A stretch of DNA of 64,000 bases from Panulirus ornatus (Eukaryota > Arthropoda > Malacostraca > Decapoda > Palinuridae). Position 1 is the stretch's first letter. Each line of letters begins with the position of its first letter. The position numbers and the translations under genes were made by a program. The stretch is from assembly GCF_036320965.1 (NCBI RefSeq), contig NC_092269.1:28440843-28504842 (forward strand). Reading direction: 5' to 3'. The notes beneath the pieces are model-generated. The model was not told the origin of the DNA. It was given only the letters and a program-made list of their open reading frames with translations, and did no database searches. This document shows positions 53,691 to 62,324 of the stretch, in pieces.

Positions 53691-56187
53691 TTTTTTATAT
53701 TTTTTTATTATACTTTGTCGCTGTCTCCCGCATTTGCGAGGTAGCGCAAGGAAACAGACGAAAGAAATGGCCCAACCCCCCCCATACACATGTATATACA
53801 TACGTCTACACATGCAAATATACATACCTACACAGCTTTCCATGGTTTACCCCAGACGCTTCACATGCCTTGATTCAATCCACTGACAGCACGTCAACCC
53901 CGGTATACCACATCGCTCCAATTCACTCTATTCCTTGCACTCCTTTCACCCTCCTGCATGTTCAGGCCCCGATCACACAAAATCTTTTTCACTCCATCTT
54001 TCCACCTCCAATTTGGTCTCCCTCTTCTCCTCGTTCCCTCCACCTCCGACACATATATCCTCTTGGTCAATCTTTCCTCACTCATTCTCTCCATGTGCCC
54101 AAACCACTTCAAAACACCCTCCTCTTCTGCTCTCTCAACCACGCTCTTTTTATTTCCACACATCTCTCTTACCCTTACGTTACTCACTCGATCAAACCAC
54201 CTCACACCACACATTGTCCTCAAACATCTCATTTCCAGCACATCCATCCTCCTGCGCACAACTCTATCCATAGCCCACGCCTCGCAACCATACAACATTG
54301 TTGGAACCACTATTCCTTCAAACATACCCATTTTTGCTTTCCGAGATAATGTTCTCGACTTCCACACATTCTTCAAGGCCCCCAGAATTTTCGCCCCCTC
54401 CCCCACCCTATGATCCACTTCCGCTTCCATGGTTCCATCCGCTGCCAGATCCACTCCCAGATATCTAAAACACTTCACTTCCTCCAGTTTTTCTCCATTC
54501 AAACTCACCTCCCAATTGACTTGACCCTCAACCCTACTGTACCTAATAACCTTGCTCTTATTCACATTTACTCTTAACTCTCTTCTTCCACACACTTTAC
54601 CAAACTCAGTCACCAGCTTCTGCAGTTTCTCACATGAATCAGCCACCAGCGCTGTATCATCAGCGAACAACAACTGACTCACTTCCCAAGCTCTCTCATC
54701 CCCAACAGACTTCATACTTGCCCCTCTTTCCAAAACTCTTGCATTTACCTCCCTAACAACCCCATCCATAAACAAATGAAACAACCATGGGGACATCACA
54801 CACCCCTGCCGCAAACCTACATTCACTGAGAACCAATCACTTTCCTCTCTTCCTACACGTACACATGCCTTACATCCTCGATAAAAACTTTTCACTGCTT
54901 CTAACAACTTTCCTCCCACACCATATATTCTTAATACCTTCCACAGAGCATCTCTATCAACTCTATCATATGCCTTCTCCAGATCCATAAATGCCACATA
55001 CAAATCCATTTGCTTTTCTAAGTATTTCTCACATACATTCTTCAAAGCAAACACCTGAACCTCACATCCTCTACCACTTCTGAAACCACACTGCTCTTCC
55101 CCAATCTGATGCTCTGTACATGCCTTCACCCTCTCAATCAATACCCTCCCATATAATTTACCAGGAATACTCAACAAACTTATACCTCTGTAATTTGAGC
55201 ACTCACTCTTATCCCCTTTGCCTTTGTACAATGGCACTATGCACGCATTCCGCCAATCCTCAGGCACCTCACCATGAGTCATACATACATTAAATAACCT
55301 TACCAACCAGTCAACAATACAGTCACCCCCTTTTTTAATAAATTCCACTGCAATACCATCCAAACCTGCTGCCTTGCCGGCTTTCATCTTCCGCAAAGCT
55401 TTCACTACCTCTTCTCTGTTTACCAAATCATTTTCCCTAACCCTCTCACTTTGCACACCACCTCGACCAAAACACCCTATATCTGCCACTCTATCATCAA
55501 ACACATTCAACAAACCTTCAAAATACTCACTCCATCTCCTTCTCACATCACCACTACTTGTTATCACCTCCCCATTTGCGCCCTTCACTGAAGTTCCCAT
55601 TTGCTCCCTTGTCTTACGCACTTTATTTACCTCCTTCCAGAACATCTTTTTATTCTCCCTGAAATTTAATGATACTCTCTCACCCCAACTCTCATTTGCC
55701 CTTTTTTTCACCTCTTGCACCTTTCTCTTGACCTCCTGTCTTTCTTTTATACATCTCCCACTCAATTGCATTTTTTCCCTGCAAAAATCGTCCAAATGTC
55801 TCTCTCTCCTCTTTCACTAATACTCTTACTTCTTCATCCCACCACTCACTACCCTTTCTAATCAACCCACCTCCCACTCTTCTCATGCCACAAGCATCTT
55901 TTGCGCAATCCATCACTGATTTCCTAAATACATCCCATTCCTCCCCCACTCCCCTTACTTCTATTGTTCTCACCTTTTTCCATTCTGTACTCAGTCTCTC
56001 CTGGTACTTCCTCACACAGGTCTCCTTCCCAAGCTCACTTACTCTCACCACCCTCTTCACCCCAACATTCACTCTTCTTTTCTGAAAACCCATACAAATC
56101 TTCACCTTAGCCTCCACAAGATAATGATCAGACATGCCTCCAGTTGCACTTCTCAGCACATTAACATCCAAAAGTCTCTCTTTCGCA
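53691..56187 (-). mobile_element. young short-UTR RTE-like LINE, 5'-truncated in the endonuclease
   Basis: Inserted in the older copy with target duplication CGTTCAAACTT (53680-53690 and 56188-56198). Short 3' UTR (CCTACACAGCTTTCCATGG at 53826-53845). The 5' end lies in the endonuclease (RAKERLLDVNVL segment). It holds the longest uninterrupted frame of the window. Confidence 0.92.
53894..55795 (-). CDS. LINE reverse transcriptase, 633 codons, uninterrupted
   Basis: Contains the connector (NFRENKKMFWKEVNKVRKTR), then the polymerase: GKAAGLDGIAVEFIKKGGDC (about residue 143), YRGISLLSIPGKLYGRVLIE, motif A AFMDLEKAYDRVDRDALWKV (about 270, catalytic Asp present), motif B GLRQGCVMSPWLFHLFMDG (about 328), motif C LLFADDTALVADS (about 377, both catalytic Asp present), NKSKVIRYSR, FRYLGVDLAADGTM, and the C-terminal WFGHMERMSEERLTKRIYV and GRPNWRWKDGVKK blocks. 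It lacks the endonuclease: a one-base loss near 55740 and the 5' truncation separate it from the piece at 55692-56171. The enzyme core looks intact but there is no promoter, and the element cannot move by itself. Confidence 0.88.
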   Translation of the reverse strand: MDDFCREKMQLSGRCIKERQEVKRKVQEVKKRANESWGERVSLNFRENKKMFWKEVNKVRKTREQMGTSVKGANGEVITSSGDVRRRWSEYFEGLLNVFDDRVADIGCFGRGGVQSERVRENDLVNREEVVKALRKMKAGKAAGLDGIAVEFIKKGGDCIVDWLVRLFNVCMTHGEVPEDWRNACIVPLYKGKGDKSECSNYRGISLLSIPGKLYGRVLIERVKACTEHQIGEEQCGFRSGRGCEVQVFALKNVCEKYLEKQMDLYVAFMDLEKAYDRVDRDALWKVLRIYGVGGKLLEAVKSFYRGCKACVRVGREESDWFSVNVGLRQGCVMSPWLFHLFMDGVVREVNARVLERGASMKSVGDERAWEVSQLLFADDTALVADSCEKLQKLVTEFGKVCGRRELRVNVNKSKVIRYSRVEGQVNWEVSLNGEKLEEVKCFRYLGVDLAADGTMEAEVDHRVGEGAKILGALKNVWKSRTLSRKAKMGMFEGIVVPTMLYGCEAWAMDRVVRRRMDVLEMRCLRTMCGVRWFDRVSNVRVREMCGNKKSVVERAEEEGVLKWFGHMERMSEERLTKRIYVSEVEGTRRRGRPNWRWKDGVKKILCDRGLNMQEGERSARNRVNWSDVVYRG

Positions 56188-58500
56188 CGTTCAAACTTAC
56201 CTCCTAATTAACTTGTCCCTCAACCCTTTTGAACCTAATAACCTTGCTCTTACTCACATTCTCTCTCATCTTTCTTCTTTCACACATACTTTACCAAACT
56301 CATTTACCAACTTCTGCAGTTTCTCACCCAAATTAGCCACATGCCCTGTATCATTAGCGAAAAACAAGTGACTCACTTCCCAAGCCCTCTCACCTACAAC
56401 AGACTACACACTTGCCCCTCTCCAAAACTCCTGCATTCACCTCCCTAACCACCCCATCCATAAAGAAATTAAACACCCATGGAGACATCATACACCCCTA
56501 CCGCAAACCGATGTTCACTGGAAACCAATCACTTTCCTCTCTCCCTACTTGTACACATGCATTACATCCTTGGTAAAAGCTTTTCACTGCTTCCAGCAAC
56601 TTACCTCCCTCACCATACACTCTTAATACCTTCCACAAAGCATCTCTGTCCACAAAGCATCTCTGTCAACCCTATCATATGCCTTCTTTAGATCCATAAA
56701 TGCTACCTACAAATCCATCTGTTTTTCTAAGTATTTTTCACTTACATTCCTCAAAGCAAACACCTGATTCACACATCCTCTACCAATTCTGAAACCACAC
56801 TGCTCATCCCCAGTCTGATACTCTGTACATGCCTTTACCCTCTCAGTCAATACCCTTCCATATGATTTCCCAGATAGACTTGAACAAACTTATACTTCTG
56901 TGATTTGAACATTCACCTTTATCCCCTTTCCCTTTGTACAATGGCACTATGCATGCATTCCGCCAATCCTCAGGCACTTCACCATACATACATTGAATAT
57001 CCTTACTAGCCAATCAACAACATAATCACCCCATTTTTTAATAAATTCCACTGCAATACCATCCAAACCTGTTGCCTTGCTGGCTTTCATCTTCTGCAAA
57101 GCTTTCACTACCTCTTCTCAGTTTACCAAACCATTCTCCCTAACCCTCTCCCTTTGCACACCACCTTAACCAAAATACCCTCTATCTGCCACTCTATCAT
57201 CAAGCACATTCAGCAAACCTTCAAAATACTCACTCCATCTCCTCACTTCACCACTACTTGTTATTACCTCCCCATTAGCCCTATTTACTGATGTTCCCAT
57301 TTGTTCTCTTGTCGTACACACTTTATTTATCTCCCTCCACAACATCTTTTCTTGCACCTTTCTCTTTACCTCCTGCCGCTTTTTCTTTTTTATGTATCTC
57401 CCAGTCATTTGCACTAATTCCCTGCAAAAATTGTCCAAATGTCTCTCTCTTCTCTTTCACTAACAATCTTACTTCTTCAACCCACCACTCACTACCCTTT
57501 CTAATCTGCCCATCTCCCACCTTTCTCATGCCATAAGCATCTTGTGCAAGCCATCACTGTTTCCCTAAATACCTCCCATTCTCCACCACTCCCCTTACAT
57601 CATTTACTCTCACCTTTTGCCATTCTGCACTCACTCTTTCCTGGTACTTCCTCACACAGTTCTCCTTTCCAAACTCACTTACTCTCACAATATTCTCTCT
57701 TCTTTTCTGAAAACCTTTACAAATCATCACCTTCGCCTCCACAAGATAATGATTAGACATCCCTCTAGCTGCCCCTCTTAGCACATTAACATCCAAAAGT
57801 CTCTCTTTCACGTGCCTATCAATTGGCGCGTAATCCAATAATGCTCTCTGGCCATCTCTCCTACTTACATACATATACTTATGTATATCTTCCTTTTGAA
57901 CCAGGTATTCCCAGTCACCAGTGTTTTTTCAGCGCATTGATCTATAAGCTCTTCACCATTTCCATTTACAACACTGAAGACACCATGTACACCAATTATA
58001 TCCTCAACTGCCACATTACTCACCTCTGCATTCAAATCACCCATCACTGTAACCTGGTCTTATGCATGAAAGCAACTAGCACATGCACCCAGCTGATCCT
58101 GTAACACTTGCCTCTCATGATCTTTCTTCTCATGACCTGTGTATAAGCACCAATAATCACCCATCTCTCTCCATCCACTTTCACTTTTACCCGTATTAAT
58201 CTAGAGTTTACTTTCTTACACTCTATCACATACTCCCACAACTCCTGTTACAGAGTAGTGCTACTTCCTTTGCTTTTGTCCTCTCACCAACCCCTGACTT
58301 TACTCCCAAGACATTCCCAAACCACTCTTCCCCTTTACCTTTGAGCTTTGTTTCCCTCAGAGCCAAAACATCCGGGTTTTTTTCCTCAAACTTACTACCT
58401 ATCTCTCCTTTTTTCTCATCTTGGTTACATCTACACACATTTAGACACCTCAATTTGAGCCTTTGAGGAGGAGGAGCACTCCCTGCATGACTCCTTCTTC
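56188..58500 (-). mobile_element. old RTE-like LINE, right piece of the interrupted copy
   Basis: Continues from GTTCAAACTTACCTCC through decayed NKSKVI, active-site and motif A regions, the GKATGLDGIAVEF-like region (57050), the connector (deleted in part near 57345), and the endonuclease (57554-58453) to the first coding segment (MRCLNVCRCNQDEKKGEIGS) and a stub of leader ending near 58500. It contains a short duplication CCACAAAGCATCTCTGTC at 56634-56668. Non-functional. Confidence 0.82.
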
Positions 58501-58519
58501 TGTGGTTGTGTCATTATAT

Positions 58520-58785
58520 GTGATTTTGTTCGTGTATTTCCGAACATTACCTCCCTGATGTGGGAAGTGGCAATCAAGTATGAGAAATAATGATTTGAAG
58601 ATTGGGAGTGGGTGTTGCAGGAGGGGAGGGGTGTTGGAAATCATCCCTTCCAGTTTTTCTTTTTCCAAGAGAAGGAACAGAGAAAGGGGCCAAGTCAGAA
58701 TTATTTTCTTCTAAGGCTCAGTTTTCTGTTCTTGGCGCTACCTAGCTGATGCGGAAATTTGCAAATATGTATGAAAAGAATAGAA
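58520..58785 (+). mobile_element. SINE-like sequence (two tandem partial copies) abutting exon F
   Basis: First a 3' end piece (TTACCTCCCTGATGTGGGAA...CAAGTATGAGAAATAAT, 58543-58592). Then a second copy from GGGAGTGGGTGTTGCAGGAG through TTGGAAATCATCCCTTCC and AAGAGAAGGAACAGAGAAAG to CTACCTAGCTGATGCGGAAA and an ATGAAAAGAATAG tail. It ends about 25-30 bp before the exon F acceptor. Confidence 0.7.
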
Positions 58786-58810
58786 CTGTAATGACTTTTT
58801 TCTATTTCAG

Positions 58811-59138
58811 TGTGAAAGATGAACCCCCTTACAAGATGCGTTGCTTAGATGACATTGACCTTTCCCGACAGTACCGACCCGAATATGACAACAACTATAC
58901 AGCCTCTCCTGGCCCTAGTGCTCCACCTACACATAGAGCTTATTTTGGTTCATACAGTACCAGTTTCCGATCATATTCTTCATTTGGACAAAAGGACGAT
59001 GATCACCTTAGAGAACACCTTGATGATAGGCGTGACTTACCACCACGTTTGGACAGTCCAGAACTATCAAGATTTAATGAATCAAATAGATATTCTCTTC
59101 GTGATGCCAACAACTTTGATACCCCTCTACCAAAAGAG
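58811..59138 (+). CDS. host gene exon F
   Basis: The longest exon (328 bp). TTTTTTCTATTTCAG acceptor, GTCAGT donor at 59139. It enters in phase 2 giving Ser, then VKDEPPYKMRCLDDIDLSRQ, a Tyr/Ser-rich block (RAYFGSYSTSFRSYSSFG), and an Asp/Arg-rich block (DDDHLREHLDDRRDLPPRLD), ending LPKE in phase 0. VKDEPP resembles a sumoylation-type psi-K-x-E context (VKDE), which is inference. A SINE-like repeat ends only about 30 bp upstream of the acceptor and an antisense LINE begins about 50-60 bp after the donor. Both splice signals are nevertheless intact. Confidence 0.85.
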
Positions 59139-59184
59139 GTCAGTTACATTCAGTTACATTACAAGAATGAAGATGAATATTTAT

Positions 59185-59782
59185 GTATACTCAATAAGCT
59201 TATGCCTTTGTAATTTGAACTCTCACTTTTATCCCCTTTACCTTTGTACAATGGCACTATGCATGCATTCTGCCAATCCTCAGGTACTTCACCATGATCC
59301 ATACATATATTGAATATCCTTACCTTTGAACTCTCACTTTTATCCCCTTTGCCTATGTACAATGGCACTATGCATGCATTCTGCCAATCCTTAGGTACTT
59401 CACCATGATCCATACATATATTGAATATCCTTACCAACCAATGAACAACACAGTCACTCCCTTTTATAATAAATTCTACTGCAATACCATCCGAACCTGC
59501 CGCCTTGCTGGCCTTCATTACCAAACCATTCTCCCTAGCCCATTCACTTCGCACACCACCCTGACCAAAACACCATATATCTGCCACTCTGTCATGATAC
59601 ACATCCAACAAACCTTCAAAATACTCTCTCCATGTCCTTTTCACTTCATCACTATTTGTTATTACCTCCCCATTTGCCCCCTTCACTGGTGTTCCCATTT
59701 GTCTCTTGTTTTATGCATGTTATTGAACTCCTTTGAAAACATCTTTTTATTCTCCCTAAAATTTGATGATAGTCTCTCACCC
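59185..59782 (-). mobile_element. old RTE-like LINE, reverse transcriptase N-terminal part
   Basis: 179-codon minus-strand frame (59159-59698) with SKAAGSDGIAVEFIIKGSDC and GEVPKDWQNACIVPLYIGKG, the latter block present twice because of a 111-bp in-frame duplication. It ends at about 59782 in the NFRENKKMF segment, facing a sense copy. Confidence 0.75.
59214..59435. repeat. 111-bp tandem duplication inside a LINE
   Basis: Units 59214-59324 and 59325-59435 both start TTTGAACTCTCACTTTTATC and end TATTGAATATCCTTACC, differing at about three bases. The length is a multiple of three, so the antisense frame stays open across it. Confidence 0.9.
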
Positions 59783-61440
59783 TTATGGTTGAAGGGGTCA
59801 AGGAGGGAAGTTATAACAGGTAGTGATAAAGTGAGAAGGAGTTGGTATGTGTATTTTAAAGGTTTGTTGAATGTGTTTGATGATAGAGTGGAAGATATAG
59901 GGTGCTTTGGTCGGAATGGTGTGCGAAGTGAGAGGGTCAGGGGGAATGGTTTGGTTAAGAGAGAAGAGGTACTGAAAGCTCTGTGGAAGATGAAATCCAA
60001 CAAGGCAGCAGGTTTGGATGGTATTGCAGTAGAATTTATTAAGAAAGGGGATGGCTGTGTTGTTGATTGGTTGGTAAGGATATCATATGTATGTATGGAT
60101 CTTGATGAAGTGCCTGAGGATTGGCAGAATGCATGCATAATGCCAGTGTACAAAGGCAATGGGGATATAGGTGAGTGTTCAAACTACAGAGGCATAAGTT
60201 ATTGATTATTCCTGGGATATTATATGGTAGAGAGGATGAAGGCATGTACAGAGCATCTGGTTGGGGAAGAGCAGTGTGGTTTCAGAAGTGGTAGATGTGT
60301 GGATCAGGTGTTTCCTTTGAAGGATGTGTGTGAGAAATACTTAGAAAAACAGATGGATTTGTATGTAACATTTATGTATCTAGAGAACGCATATGATAGG
60401 GTTGATAGAGATGATGTGGGAGTTAGGTTGCTAGAAGCAGTGAAAAGTTTTTGCCAAGGATGTAAGGCATATGTACGAGTAGGAAGAGAGGAGAGTGATT
60501 GGTTCCCAGTGAATGTTGGTCTTTGGCAAGGGAGTATGATGTTGCCATGGTTGTTTAATTTGTTTATGGATGGGGTGGTTAGGGAGGTAAATGGAAGAGC
60601 TTTGGAGAGAGGAGTGAGTATGCATTCTGTTTTGGATAAGAGGGCCTAGGAAATGAGTCAGTTGTTGTTGTATGGCTGATTCGAGTGAGAAGCTGCAGAA
60701 GTTAGTGAATGATTTTGGAGAAGTATGTGTAAGGAGAAAGTTGAGAGTAAATGTGAATAGGAGGAAGGTTATATTATTCTGTATTTTTGAGGGAGACATT
60801 ACATGAGATGTAAGTTTGAATGGAGAAGAATTTGAGGAAGTGAAGTGTTTTGATATCTGGGAGTGAACTTAGCAGCGAATGGAACCATGGAAGTGGAATT
60901 GAGTCACAGGGTGGGGGAGGTGGCGAAGGTTCTGGGAGCAATGAAGAAGGCATGTGAGAGAACATTATCACATAGAGCAAAAATGGGCATGTTTGAAGGA
61001 ATAGTAGTTCCAACAATATCACATGGTTGCGAGGCATAGGCTAAAGATAGGGTTGTTCAAAGGAGGGTGGATGTGTTGGAAATGAAGTGTTTGAAGACAG
61101 TATGTGGTGTGAGGTGGTTTGATCGAGTAAGTAATGAAAGGGTAAGAAAGATGTGTGGAATTAAAAAGTGTGGTTGAGAGAGCAGAAGGTGTGTTGAAAT
61201 CGTTTGAACATATGGAGAGAATGAATTAGGAATGATTGACAAAGAGGATATATGTTTCAAAGGTAGAGGGAACAAGGAGAAGCAGGAGACCAAATTGGAT
61301 GTGGGAGGATGGAGTGAAAGTGATTTTGAGTGATTGGAGCCTGAACTTCCAGGAGGGGGAGAAATGTGCAAGGAATAGAGTGAATTGGAACAATGTGGCT
61401 TACCGGGGCCAATGTGCTGTCAATGGATTGAATCAGGGAA
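59783..61440 (+). mobile_element. old RTE-like LINE, reverse transcriptase to C-terminus
   Basis: Begins GREVITGSDKVRRSW (from 59790), then NKAAGLDGIAVEFIKKGDGC, QCGFRSGRCVDQVFPLKDVC, a motif A whose key segment reads TFMYLENAYDRVDRDD (Asp of FMD changed to Tyr), QGSMMLPWLFNLFMDGVV, a destroyed active-site box near 60670, and a C-terminal block ending at 61440 without a 3' UTR. Non-functional. Confidence 0.78.
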
Positions 61441-62025
61441 TGGTCAGGAATGCTAACTGCTATACTAATTTGCTTTTGAGGAATTGATTCCTCTTTCATC
61501 AGCTTTTTGAGCAACTCAGATGGTCCATTACTTTTCTGCATTGCTTGAGGACATGTACATTTGTGTGTGCTGGTTAGAGATCTGCTTGAACAATTTTCAC
61601 TTAAAGCAAGAAAAGGAGGTTAGAACGCAAAAGCAAGAAAAGGAGTTTAGAACGCTGATGAACGAATGAATGAATCTGAAAGATGGTGTGCCAGCATGAG
61701 GAATCACTATCTGGAATAAAGATTGCAGTGAGGAATCATTAACTGGAATAAAGATTGCGGTGAGCTTGGAGTTTTTTAAGTGTTCTGTTTTCTTCACTCA
61801 GCCCACTTTCTTCAGATCACATACTTTTTCATATTTTATATATCCCATGATATCTCTTAATATGGTTAACTCAGCCTAATACTACATCCTTTCTGAAGGG
61901 TTTGTCATTTAGTGTCAGAGTTCGTATGGTATATTCAGAAGACCACACTTGATAGTAAAGAATTTTTTGATAATTATTTCTGTTAATATCTGTATTACTA
62001 ACAATCCATTTTATCACTAATGCAG
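61441..62025. other. intron sequence before exon G with small tandem duplications
   Basis: Two local duplications: AAAGCAAGAAAAGGAG...TTAGAACGC at about 61603-61655 (two units of ~26 bp) and AGGAATCA...ACTGGAATAAAGATTGC at 61699-61762 (two units of 32 bp). No coding or element signature otherwise. Confidence 0.6.
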
Positions 62026-62172
62026 TTGGATATGAAGGAAATGGAGGGTTTTTGCATTAACGTCCCAGAGTGGCTGGTGGAGGATGGTGGGGAGCTGTGC
62101 CTGAGTGACACTGAGAGGGGAGTCTCTGTCATTCGTTTTTGGCCAAATTTCATGACAGATCAGGGAGAAAAG
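62026..62172 (+). CDS. host gene exon G; possible start of an AlkB-homologue domain
   Basis: CTAATGCAG acceptor, GTGAGT donor at 62173, phase 0 at both ends, 49 codons. Unlike the earlier exons it looks folded: MEGFCINVPEWLVEDGGELC, then LSDTERGVSVIRFWPNFMTD, then QGEK. The pattern E-x-x-LS...GVS-x-(V/I)-x-x-x-P-x-F resembles, from memory, the strand just before the dioxygenase core of ALKBH3/ALKBH2-type proteins, which repair alkylated nucleic acid using Fe(II) and 2-oxoglutarate. The catalytic HxD...H and RxxxxxR motifs would lie in exons beyond the window, so this is a hypothesis only. If correct, the upstream ~350 residues would be an unusually long disordered N-terminal extension. It sits 150 bp before a young LINE. 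Confidence 0.8.
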
Positions 62173-62324
62173 GTGAGTTTTTGTTATGATTTTATATAGA
62201 TATTTAATCATAAATGCCCTTACGCACACATATACATATTCATATTATATCACAAAGTCTTTTTTGCAATTCAGAGAAATACAGCAATTTATCTAATGAA
62301 ATTAATATCTGTAAGGATTTAGTG

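Noticed and set aside
40905..58500. CRISPR-like or satellite array from the repeated blocks
   Set aside because: The repetition comes from many LINE copies in both orientations. There are no short regularly spaced repeats.
58749..59213. Single-exon gene of 154 codons
   Set aside because: The start lies inside a SINE-like repeat and the end inside intron sequence. The credible coding part is exon F between its splice sites.
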